From ZC4RG30 sp049841155 (GTDB taxonomy: Bacteria > Pseudomonadota > Gammaproteobacteria > Steroidobacterales > Steroidobacteraceae): 64,000 nucleotides of DNA. Location of the stretch: positions 62,001-126,000 of the forward strand of contig JASGHI010000003.1 of assembly GCA_049841155.1 (NCBI GenBank), read 5' to 3'. The notes beneath the pieces are model-generated. The model was not told the DNA's origin. It saw only the letters and a list, made by a program, of their open reading frames with translations, and did not search any database. A program made the position numbers and the translations under genes. Numbering within the stretch: the stretch's first letter is position 1; each line of letters begins with the position of its first letter. Shown in pieces: positions 43,391 to 51,432 of this stretch.

Positions 43391-43738
43391 ATGCCCATAA
43401 TTCAATTCATGGAAGTCGCCGAACGCATCAAGCAGCACCTCGCCAGCGCGCCCGTGGTCCTGTTCATGAAGGGCACGCCTGATTTCCCGCAGTGCGGTTT
43501 TTCCGCGCAGACCGTCGCGGCCCTGAATCATCTGGGCGCGAAGTTCAATGCCGTGAACATCTTCGAGGACCTGGAGCTGCGCGATGAGCTCAAGCGCTTC
43601 TCGAACTGGCCGACCTACCCGCAGCTGTACGTCAACGGCGAGCTGATCGGCGGCTGCGACATCACCATGCAGATGCTGCAGAGCGGCGAGCTCAAGCAGC
43701 TACTGGACGAGGCCGGGGCGCTCAAGCCCGCGGCCTGA
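43391..43738 (+). CDS. grxD: Monothiol glutaredoxin (Grx4/GrxD type)
   Basis: The 115-residue protein has the monothiol active site in MKGTPDFPQCGFSAQTV and the FSNWPTYPQLYVNGELIGG glutathione/cluster-binding segment. GrxD proteins carry and transfer [2Fe-2S] clusters with BolA partners. ATG 43391 is taken; an internal ATG at 43409 (MEVAERI) is nearly as good. It converges on rnt with about ten bases between stops. Only 45 bases separate its start from nadC. Confidence 0.95.
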   Translation: MPIIQFMEVAERIKQHLASAPVVLFMKGTPDFPQCGFSAQTVAALNHLGAKFNAVNIFEDLELRDELKRFSNWPTYPQLYVNGELIGGCDITMQMLQSGELKQLLDEAGALKPAA

Positions 43739-43748
43739 CGCCGGCGCG

Positions 43749-44441
43749 TCAGTCCTCCTCCGCCAGATCGATCGGCGCCGGCGCGCCGTCCTTCCATCCC
43801 AGCTGCCTAGCGCGTTCCTGTGCGCGCAGGAAGCTCTCGTGCATGCCATTGCAGATGAAGCAGAAGAGGTCGGCGGTGCGCTCGGCATCGTAGGCTGCCG
43901 AGTGTGCCGATCCGCTGTCCCAGCCAATGCCGGCCACGGTGGCCGCACGCGCCAGCACGGTCTGGCCCAGCGCCACGCCGCCCAGCGTGGCGGTGTCGAA
44001 GCAGGAGAAGGGGTGGAAGGGGTTGCGCTTGAGACCGCAGCGCTCCACCGCGGCATTGAGGAAGCCCAGGTCGAAGGCGGCATTGTGGCCGACGAGAATC
44101 GCGCGCCGGCAGGCATGGGCGCGGATCGCCGTGCGCACCTCGCGGAACATCTGCTTCAGCGCCTCTTCTTCGGGCAGCGCAATGCGCAGTGGATGCCAGG
44201 GATCGATGCCGTTGACTTCCAGCGAAACCGGATCGAGCCGTCCGCCCTCGAAGGGCTGCACATGGAAGGCATGGGTTGCGCCGCGGCTCACGCGGCCGGC
44301 GCCATCCACCTGGATGATCACCGCGGCGATTTCGAGCAGGGCATCGGTGCGCGCATGGAAGCCGCCGGTCTCCACGTCGATGACCACGGGCAGGTAGCCG
44401 CGGAAGCGCCGTGCGGTGAGGTCGCTGGCCAGATCGCTCAT
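43749..44441 (-). CDS. rnt: Ribonuclease T
   Basis: The 230-residue DEDDh 3'-5' exonuclease has the catalytic residues in VVIDVETGGFHARTDALLE, VGHNAAFDLGFLN and the final HSAAYDAERTADLF. It trims the 3' ends of tRNA and 5S/23S rRNA as a homodimer. Its start overlaps the pyrC stop (ATGA), making it the last gene of the M17 peptidase-pyrC-rnt operon. Confidence 0.96.
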   Translation of the reverse strand: MSDLASDLTARRFRGYLPVVIDVETGGFHARTDALLEIAAVIIQVDGAGRVSRGATHAFHVQPFEGGRLDPVSLEVNGIDPWHPLRIALPEEEALKQMFREVRTAIRAHACRRAILVGHNAAFDLGFLNAAVERCGLKRNPFHPFSCFDTATLGGVALGQTVLARAATVAGIGWDSGSAHSAAYDAERTADLFCFICNGMHESFLRAQERARQLGWKDGAPAPIDLAEED

Positions 44442-45469
44442 GCCAGGCGCCAGCGCAGGCGTTCGCCGGCGCGCAGCGGCACCAGCACGTCATCGCCGAA
44501 GGGGTAGTGTGCCGGGACCTGCAGTGGCTCGCGGCGCAGCGTGATGCGCTCCTCGTTCAGCGGCAGGCCATAGAAGCGCGGGCCGAACTCCGCGGCGAAG
44601 GCTTCCAGGCGGTGCAGCGCGCCGGCATCCTCGAATACCTCGGCATACAGTTCCAGCGCGGCATGGGCCGAATAAATGCCGGCGCAGCCGCAGGCTGTTT
44701 CCTTGGTGCCGCGCGCATGCGGCGCGCTGTCGGTGCCGAGGAAGAAGCGCGCATCGCCCGCGGTCACCGCATCGAGCAGCGCCTGGCGGTCGCGTTCGCG
44801 CTTGAGCACGGGCAGGCAGTAGTAGTGCGGGCGGATGCCGCCCTGGAACAGCGCGTTGCGGTTGTAGGCCAGGTGCTGCGGCGTGATCGTTGCGGCAGCG
44901 CCCTGCGCCTGCGCGCGCACGAATTCCACCGCGGCCCGCGTGGTCACATGCTCGAACACCACGCGCAGGCCGGGCAGCCGTGCACGGAGCGGAGCCAGCA
45001 CTTCGTCGATGAAGCAGGCTTCGCGGTCGAACACATCCACGTCGCCGTGGGTCACTTCGCCATGGACCAGCAATGGCAGGCCGACCTCGGCCATGGTCTC
45101 GAGTGCGGCATCGATGCGGCGGATGTCGGTCACGCCGGCATCCGAGTGCGTGGTCGCGCCTGCGGGGTAGAGCTTGCAGCCATGGACGAAGCCGCTTGCC
45201 CCGGCGAGGCGGATCTCCTCCGGCGTGGTGAGATCCGTCAGATACAGTGTCATCAGCGGCTGGAAGGCGCTGCCGGCCGGCAGCGCGGCTAGGATGCGCT
45301 GCCGGTACTGCGCGGCGAGCGCCGTGGTGGTGACCGGCGGCCTGAGGTTGGGCATGACGATGGCGCGCGCGAACTGCGCCGCCGTGTGCGGCAGCACGGC
45401 GGCCAGCGCCGCGCCGTCGCGCAGATGCAGGTGCCAGTCGTCCGGGCGGCGCAGCGTGAGCTCAGTCAT
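44438..45469 (-). CDS. pyrC: Dihydroorotase (class II)
   Basis: The 343-residue amidohydrolase begins with the class II pattern RRPDDWHLHLRDGAALAAV (zinc-binding HxH). The carbamylated Lys is in GCKLYPAGATTHSDAGV, further His ligands are in LVHGEVTH and FEHVTTRAAVEF, and the catalytic Asp is in GTDSAPHARGTKE. It closes carbamoyl-aspartate to dihydroorotate in pyrimidine synthesis. ATGA overlaps link it to the genes on both sides. Confidence 0.97.
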   Translation of the reverse strand: MTELTLRRPDDWHLHLRDGAALAAVLPHTAAQFARAIVMPNLRPPVTTTALAAQYRQRILAALPAGSAFQPLMTLYLTDLTTPEEIRLAGASGFVHGCKLYPAGATTHSDAGVTDIRRIDAALETMAEVGLPLLVHGEVTHGDVDVFDREACFIDEVLAPLRARLPGLRVVFEHVTTRAAVEFVRAQAQGAAATITPQHLAYNRNALFQGGIRPHYYCLPVLKRERDRQALLDAVTAGDARFFLGTDSAPHARGTKETACGCAGIYSAHAALELYAEVFEDAGALHRLEAFAAEFGPRFYGLPLNEERITLRREPLQVPAHYPFGDDVLVPLRAGERLRWRLA

Positions 45470-46965
45470 CGCACGGCCTGGTCGAGCAATGCCGCGAGTG
45501 TGAAGCGCGCGCCGAAGCCGGTGATCTCGGTGTTCACATGCGCCAGGCCCCCGCGCCGGGTGGCCGAGGACAGATCCACATGCACCCAGCGCTGGTCCTT
45601 CGGAAGGAAACGCTGCAGGAAACGCGCGGCGAGGATGTGATCACCCTTGCCGTCCACCGCGCACTGCGCGACATCGGCGACCGGGCTCTCGATGTCGCTG
45701 TCGTAGTCCTCGGGCAGCGGGAAAGGCCACAGCCGCTCGCCGCTGTCGCGCCCGGCCTTGACGAAGGCCTCGCGCAGCGCATCGTCGTTGGCGAACACGC
45801 CGCTCATGCGTTCGGTGAGCGAATAGACGCAGGCCCCGGTGAGCGTGGCGTAGTCCACCATCAGGCGCGGACGGCTGCGGGCCGCGAGCGCCAGTGTGTC
45901 GGCGAGGATCATGCGGCCTTCGGCGTCGCTGTGGATCACCTGGATGGTGGTGCCGTCGAGCGCGCGGACGATTTCCTGCGGGCGGTAGGCCGCCGGCCCT
46001 ATGGCGTTTTCCGTGATGGCAAGCCAGGCATCCACGGCAATGGGCGCCTTGAGCTCTGCCAGTGCGGTGATGGCCGCCAGCGCCACGGCACTGCCGGACA
46101 TGTCCGTGTGCATGTCCAGCATGTGGCGGTGTGTCTTGAGGTTCACGCCACCGGTGTCGAACAGCACGCCCTTGCCGACCAGCGCGACATCGGGCCGGTC
46201 CGCGCCGCGGCGGCCGCGCGGCCGCCACGACAGATGCATGATGCCGGCGTCACGGCGCGGATTGCCGCGGCTGACTGCGAGGAAGGCTCCGGCGCCGAGC
46301 TTTTCCAGCCTCTTTTCGTCGTACCAGCGCTGCCGCAGGTCGTGGCGGCGTGCCAGCTGCGCAATGACGCGCCGGTAGCCGGCGGCGTCGAGGCGGTTGG
46401 GTGGCAATGCGGTGAGATGCCGCACCAGATTGGTGGCCGCGGCCGTGACCGTCAGACGTTTGAGGTCGAGGGGGCAGTGGCCGATGACATCGATGGCCGC
46501 AACGCCCGCCGGCGGTTTTGTGACGGTTTTCTTTTCGCTGGGCAGCGCGAAGGCCTGTGCCAGCACCGCCGAGCACAGCGCCTCCTGCAGTCCTGCGCGC
46601 TCGGCCTGCGGCGCTTCGACCACGATGGCGATGCGGCGGCACTGTGGCCGTTCTGCAAACAGCTTCTGCGCCACCAGTCCCGCCACGCGCAGCTGCTCGA
46701 AGGTACTGGCGCCGATGCGACAATAACCCATGACGCCAAGGCAGTGGCCTTCACTGCCCAGCGTCGTGGCGCGAATGCTGCCGTGGTCAGAGGTGCCGCG
46801 CCGGGCCAGTGCCTTCCAACTGCCCGGGGTGGGCAGCCGAGGTCCGGGCTGTGCGCCGGCCGGCAGCAACAGCGCAATGGCGTCGTATCGATCCGGTCCC
46901 GCAGCGGGCCATTCCTGTCTTGTTTCGAGGCGGGGGCCGCTGCCGGGGGGAAGGAGAGCTGCCAT
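45466..46965 (-). CDS. M17 leucyl-aminopeptidase family protein
   Basis: The 499-residue protein has an N-terminal macro-like domain and a C-terminal catalytic domain with DVALVGKGVLFDTGGVNLK (zinc-binding Lys and Asp), DMHTDMSGSAVAL and a signature region reading VIHSDAEGRMILADTL. The Arg and Glu/Asp of the second metal and bicarbonate site are kept, but the usual Asn-Thr at the start of the signature is His-Ser. M17 enzymes are cytosolic hexamers that remove N-terminal Leu and other residues. It is the first gene of the pyrC-rnt operon and divergent from aceE. Confidence 0.92.
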   Translation of the reverse strand: MAALLPPGSGPRLETRQEWPAAGPDRYDAIALLLPAGAQPGPRLPTPGSWKALARRGTSDHGSIRATTLGSEGHCLGVMGYCRIGASTFEQLRVAGLVAQKLFAERPQCRRIAIVVEAPQAERAGLQEALCSAVLAQAFALPSEKKTVTKPPAGVAAIDVIGHCPLDLKRLTVTAAATNLVRHLTALPPNRLDAAGYRRVIAQLARRHDLRQRWYDEKRLEKLGAGAFLAVSRGNPRRDAGIMHLSWRPRGRRGADRPDVALVGKGVLFDTGGVNLKTHRHMLDMHTDMSGSAVALAAITALAELKAPIAVDAWLAITENAIGPAAYRPQEIVRALDGTTIQVIHSDAEGRMILADTLALAARSRPRLMVDYATLTGACVYSLTERMSGVFANDDALREAFVKAGRDSGERLWPFPLPEDYDSDIESPVADVAQCAVDGKGDHILAARFLQRFLPKDQRWVHVDLSSATRRGGLAHVNTEITGFGARFTLAALLDQAVR

Positions 46966-47043
46966 GAAGCTGCGCGTGTCCTGGACTTGCTTGACCGAAG
47001 TGAACTAAAACCGGATCATCGTTCAAACAAGCGCGTCCGGCGG

Positions 47044-47073
47044 CAGCGCTGGAAGCATCCTAGCACAGCGCTG
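47044..47073. promoter_or_regulatory. Paired palindromes upstream of aceE
   Basis: The exact palindrome CAGCGCTG occurs at 47044-47051 and 47066-47073, 22 bases apart (about two helical turns), in the 153-base gap before aceE. The spacing suits a dimer-of-dimers regulator. A TTGACC at 46991 is a possible -35. There is no match to the E. coli PdhR operator. Confidence 0.4.
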
Positions 47074-47118
47074 TTGCTGACTTTTTTCTGCACGGGGAGT
47101 GCCGACAAGGCAGAGCCA

Positions 47119-49782
47119 ATGAGCGACGTCCAGAAGTTCCAGGACCAGGATCCCGAAGAAACCCGCGAGTGGCTCGAATCGATCGACTCGGTGCTGCGTT
47201 CCGGTGGCGGCGAACGGGCCCACTATCTTCTCGAGCGGATGATCGACCACGCGCGCCGCTCGGGTGCTTACCTGCCTTTCAAGCCGAACACGGCTTACGT
47301 CAACACCATTCCCCTGCATCAGGAGCCGTCCTATCCGGGCGACCGCGCGCTCGAAAAGCGGCTCGAGGCCTACATGCGCTGGAATGCCGTGGCAATGGTG
47401 CTGCAGGCGAACAAGGTTTCCTCCGAATACGGCGGCCACCTCGCGAGCTACGCCTCATCGTCGACGCTGTATGAAGTGGGCTTCAACCATTTCTGGCGCG
47501 GCGCTTCCGGCGATCATCCCGGCGATCTCATCTTCATGCAGGGGCACAGCTCTCCCGGCATGTATGCGCGCGCCTTCCTCGAAGGCCGGCTCGACGAAAG
47601 CCATCTCAAGCGCTTCCGCCACGAAGTGGGCGGCGGCGGGCTCTCCTCCTATCCGCATCCCTGGCTGATGCCGGAGTTCTGGCAGTTCCCCACCGTGTCG
47701 ATGGGCCTGGGGCCCATGATGGGCATCTACCAGGCGCGCTTCATCCGCTACATGGAGAACCGCGGCCTGGCCGCGCCTTCCGACCGGAAGGTATGGGTGT
47801 TCTGCGGCGACGGCGAGATGGACGAGCCGGAGTCGATGGGCCAGCTCACGATGCCGGTGCGCGAGGGGCTCGACAATCTCATCTTCGTCATCAATTGCAA
47901 CCTGCAGCGCCTGGACGGCCCGGTGCGCGGCAACGGCAAGATCATCCAGGAGCTGGAGGCCGCCTTCCTCGGTGCCGGCTGGAACGTGATCAAGCTGCTG
48001 TGGGGCAAGCGCTGGGATGCGCTGTTCGCGCGTGACCACAAGGGCGCACTGCGGCGCCGCATGGAAGAGTGCGTCGACGGCGAGTACCAGAACTTCAAGT
48101 CCAAGGGCGGCGCCTACACGCGCGAGCACTTCTTCGGCAAGGATCCGGAACTGGCCGCCATGGTCGCGAACATGACGGACGAGGAGATCTGGAACCTCAA
48201 CCGCGGCGGCCACGACGCGCAGAAAATCTACACGGCCTATGCGTCCGCCGTTGCGCACAAGGGCCAGCCCACGGTCATCCTGGCCCACACGGTCAAGGGC
48301 TTCGGTCTCGGCAAGGCGGCCGAGGGCCAGATGGTGGCCCACCAGGCCAAGAAGATGGATGTGGAATCGCTGGCCAGCTTCCGCAAGACGCTGCGTCTGC
48401 CGCTGAAGGACGAGGACATCGCGAACTACACCTTCGTGAAGCCCGCGGAGGACAGCGAGGAGATCAAGTACCTCAAGGCACGCCGCGAAGCGCTGGGCGG
48501 TTACCTGCCCCGGCGCATCACCAAGGTGCCGCCGCTGCAGATTCCGCCGCTCGACACCTTCAAGGCGCTGCTCGAGGGTTCGGGTGATCGCGCCATCTCG
48601 ACCACCATGGCCTTCGTGCGCATCCTCACGGCGCTGCTGAAGGACAAGAACGTCGGCAAGCACATCGTGCCCATCGTTCCCGACGAGGCGCGCACCTTCG
48701 GCATGGAAGGTCTGTTCCGCCAGATCGGCATCTATTCCGCGGTGGGGCAGCTGTACACGCCGCAGGATGCCGAGCAGCTGATGCCCTACAAGGAAGACAA
48801 GAAGGGCCAGATGCTCGAGGAGGGCATCAACGAGGCGGGCGCCACCTGCTCGTGGATCGCAGCCGGCACGGCCTACGCGAACCACCGCCAGCACATGGTG
48901 CCGTTCTACATCTACTACTCCATGTTCGGCTTCCAGCGCGTGGGCGATTTCCTGTGGGCGGCGGGCGACATCCAGGCGCGCGGCTTCCTGCTGGGCGCGA
49001 CCGCCGGCCGCACCACCCTGGCGGGCGAAGGCCTGCAGCACCAGGACGGCCACAGCCAGCTGGTGGCGACGACGGTGCCCAACTGCCGCGCCTACGATCC
49101 GGCCTATGCCTATGAGCTCGCCGTGATCATCCACGATGGCCTGCGGAGGATGTACGTCGAGAACGAGAACATCTTCTACTACCTGTCGGTGATGAACGAG
49201 AACTACGAGCAGCCGGCCATGCCCAAGGGCGTGGAGGAGGGCATTCTCAAGGGCGCCTACCTGCTGCGCGAGGGTGGCAAGGGCAAGGTGCGCGCAACGC
49301 TGCTGGGTTCCGGCACCATCCTGCGCGAGGTGCTGGCAGCCGCGGAGATGCTCGAGAAGGATTACAAGATTCCTGCCGACGTGTTCTCCGTCACCAGCTT
49401 CAGCGAGCTGCGCCGCGAGGCGCTGGACGTGGAACGGCAGAACCTGCTGAATCCGGCCGGCAAGCAGCACGTGCCCTATGTGGCCTCGCTGTTCGCGAGC
49501 CGCACGCAGCCGGTGGTGGCCTGCACGGACAACATGCGCATGGTGTCGGACCAGATCCGTCAGTGGATTCCGGGGCGCTATGTCACGCTCGGCACCGATG
49601 GCTTTGGCCGCAGTGATGGCCGCGCGGCGCTGCGTCACCACTTCGAGGTGGATCACCGCTACGTGGTGCTGGCTGCGCTCAAGGCGCTGGCGGACGATGG
49701 TTCGATCGAACGCAGTGTGCTGAAGCAGGCCATCACCAAACTCGGCATCGATCCGGCGAAAGCCAATCCGCTCAACAGTTGA
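47119..49782 (+). CDS. aceE: Pyruvate dehydrogenase E1 component (homodimeric type)
   Basis: The 887-residue protein is the AceE-type single-chain E1. The thiamine diphosphate site is FCGDGEMDEPESMGQLTM ... FVINCNLQRLDGPVRGNG. The pyrimidine/transketolase region (EGLQHQDGHSQLVATTVPN) and the C-terminal transketolase domain are complete. It decarboxylates pyruvate and transfers the acetyl group to lipoyl-E2. ATG 47119 (MSDVQKFQDQDPEETREWLE) matches the family start; a longer open frame upstream is just lack of stops in GC-rich sequence. It is followed by aceF after 12 bases. Confidence 0.97.
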   Translation: MSDVQKFQDQDPEETREWLESIDSVLRSGGGERAHYLLERMIDHARRSGAYLPFKPNTAYVNTIPLHQEPSYPGDRALEKRLEAYMRWNAVAMVLQANKVSSEYGGHLASYASSSTLYEVGFNHFWRGASGDHPGDLIFMQGHSSPGMYARAFLEGRLDESHLKRFRHEVGGGGLSSYPHPWLMPEFWQFPTVSMGLGPMMGIYQARFIRYMENRGLAAPSDRKVWVFCGDGEMDEPESMGQLTMPVREGLDNLIFVINCNLQRLDGPVRGNGKIIQELEAAFLGAGWNVIKLLWGKRWDALFARDHKGALRRRMEECVDGEYQNFKSKGGAYTREHFFGKDPELAAMVANMTDEEIWNLNRGGHDAQKIYTAYASAVAHKGQPTVILAHTVKGFGLGKAAEGQMVAHQAKKMDVESLASFRKTLRLPLKDEDIANYTFVKPAEDSEEIKYLKARREALGGYLPRRITKVPPLQIPPLDTFKALLEGSGDRAISTTMAFVRILTALLKDKNVGKHIVPIVPDEARTFGMEGLFRQIGIYSAVGQLYTPQDAEQLMPYKEDKKGQMLEEGINEAGATCSWIAAGTAYANHRQHMVPFYIYYSMFGFQRVGDFLWAAGDIQARGFLLGATAGRTTLAGEGLQHQDGHSQLVATTVPNCRAYDPAYAYELAVIIHDGLRRMYVENENIFYYLSVMNENYEQPAMPKGVEEGILKGAYLLREGGKGKVRATLLGSGTILREVLAAAEMLEKDYKIPADVFSVTSFSELRREALDVERQNLLNPAGKQHVPYVASLFASRTQPVVACTDNMRMVSDQIRQWIPGRYVTLGTDGFGRSDGRAALRHHFEVDHRYVVLAALKALADDGSIERSVLKQAITKLGIDPAKANPLNS

Positions 49783-49794
49783 GAGGCCGCACGC

Positions 49795-51432
49795 TTGTCC
49801 CAGCTTCATGAAGTCCACGTGCCCGACATGGGCAGTTTCTCCGAAGTGGGTGTCATCGACATCCTGGTAAAGCCCGGTGATGTCGTCGCGGTCGATACAC
49901 CGCTGATCACTCTCGAGTCCGAGAAGGCGACCATGGACGTGCCGTCCACGGGAGCCGGAGTGGTCGAAAAGGTGCATGTGGCCCAGGGCAGCAAGGTTTC
50001 CACCGGTACGCTGGTCGTGACGTTGCGCTCCGCCGATGCGCCGGCCGCAGCATCCACGGGTGCCACGCCGGCACCACCGGCCGCAGCAGCGCCCGCTGCT
50101 GCGGCAACGCCTGCTGCCGCGGGCGCGGCGCAGTCCATCGACGTGATCGTTCCCGACCTCGGCAATTTCGCCGACGTGAGCATCATCGATGTACTGGTGA
50201 AGCCGGGCGATACGGTCGAGGTGGATACGCCGCTCGCCACGCTCGAGACCGAGAAGGCGACCATGGATGTGCCGTCCACCGCTGGCGGCGTGGTCGAGGC
50301 CGTGCACATCAAGACGGGAGGCCGGGTTTCTGCCGGCGCCCGGGTAGTGACATTGAAAGGTTCCGCGCCGGCGGCATCTGCTGCATCGGCCCCGCCGGCT
50401 GCTGCGGCAGCTCCTGTCGCCGCGCCAACTCCTGCGCCGCAGGCGGCGGCTCCGGCTGCAGCACCGGCGGCGCAGGCGGCAGCGCCCATCAGCGAAGCGG
50501 GCTTCAGCAAGGCGCATGCCGGTCCTTCGGTGCGCAAGCTGGCGCGCGAGCTGGGCGTCGATCTTTCTCGAGTGAAGGGCACCGGCCAGAAGGGGCGCAT
50601 CACGCACGAGGACGTGAAGTCCTGGGTGAAGCAGGCTCTGGCCTCCGGTGCTTCGCAGGCCGGTGCGTCGCGGAGCGGTGGCGGCGCCGGCCTGCCGCCG
50701 GTCCCGGCCGTGGATTTCGCCAAGTTCGGTGCGGTCGAGATCAAGCCGCTGGGCCGCATCCAGAAGATCTCCGGCCCGCGCCTGCATGCCTCGTGGGTCA
50801 ATCTGCCGCATGTCACGCAGTTCGAGGAAGCGGACATCACGGATCTGGAAACCGAGCGCAAGCGTCTCAAGGACAAGGCGGCCGAGGCGGGCATCAAGCT
50901 CACGCCGCTGGCCTTCATCGTCCGCGCCTGCGTGAAGGCGCTGCAGGAATACCCGCAGTTCAACGCCTCGCTCGATGCCTCGGGCGAGAACGTGGTCTAC
51001 AAGAAGTACATCAACGTCGGCTTTGCGGCCGATACGCCCGACGGCCTGCTGGTGCCGGTGATCCACAACGCCGACCGCATGGACATCTACGCCATCGCGC
51101 GCGCGCTGGCGGATCTGTCGGAGCGCGCCCGCAAGGGGGCACTGAAGGGCACCGAGATGCAGGGCGGCTGCTTCACCATATCGAGCCTGGGTGGCATAGG
51201 CGGCACGGCCTTCACCCCAATCGTCAATGCTCCGGAGGCGGCCATCCTCGGCGTCTCGAAGGCGCAGATGAAGCCCGTGTGGGATGGCAAGGCCTTCGTG
51301 CCGCGCCAGATGCTGCCGCTGTCGCTTTCCTATGACCACCGGCTCATCGACGGCGCGGCCGGCGCGCGCTTTGCGGTGCACATTGCAAAGATGCTGGCCA
51401 CCCCCGCCGGCCTGATCGAGGCAGTCCCTTGA
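49795..51432 (+). CDS. aceF: Pyruvate dehydrogenase E2, dihydrolipoyl acetyltransferase with two lipoyl domains
   Basis: The 545-residue protein has two lipoyl domains with lipoylated Lys at about 44 and 154 (each in EKATMDVPS), joined by Ala/Pro linkers. A peripheral-subunit-binding domain (SVRKLARELGVDLSRVKGTG) and the catalytic core with HRLIDGAAGARF near the end follow. Start TTG 49795 fits the family N-terminus (SQLHEVHVPDMGSF), with AGAGG upstream. It forms the 24-mer core of the complex. Its stop overlaps the lpdA start. Confidence 0.96.
   Translation: MSQLHEVHVPDMGSFSEVGVIDILVKPGDVVAVDTPLITLESEKATMDVPSTGAGVVEKVHVAQGSKVSTGTLVVTLRSADAPAAASTGATPAPPAAAAPAAAATPAAAGAAQSIDVIVPDLGNFADVSIIDVLVKPGDTVEVDTPLATLETEKATMDVPSTAGGVVEAVHIKTGGRVSAGARVVTLKGSAPAASAASAPPAAAAAPVAAPTPAPQAAAPAAAPAAQAAAPISEAGFSKAHAGPSVRKLARELGVDLSRVKGTGQKGRITHEDVKSWVKQALASGASQAGASRSGGGAGLPPVPAVDFAKFGAVEIKPLGRIQKISGPRLHASWVNLPHVTQFEEADITDLETERKRLKDKAAEAGIKLTPLAFIVRACVKALQEYPQFNASLDASGENVVYKKYINVGFAADTPDGLLVPVIHNADRMDIYAIARALADLSERARKGALKGTEMQGGCFTISSLGGIGGTAFTPIVNAPEAAILGVSKAQMKPVWDGKAFVPRQMLPLSLSYDHRLIDGAAGARFAVHIAKMLATPAGLIEAVP

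Noticed and set aside
45538..47118. A 527-codon 5' extension of aceE
   Set aside because: The extension is antisense to the M17 peptidase and unlike AceE. The family start lies at 47119.
47455..51381. A 1308-codon open frame antisense to aceE-aceF
   Set aside because: GC-rich genes leave few stops on the opposite strand. The protein is low-complexity His/Arg/Gly-rich with no domain pattern, while aceE and aceF are certain.
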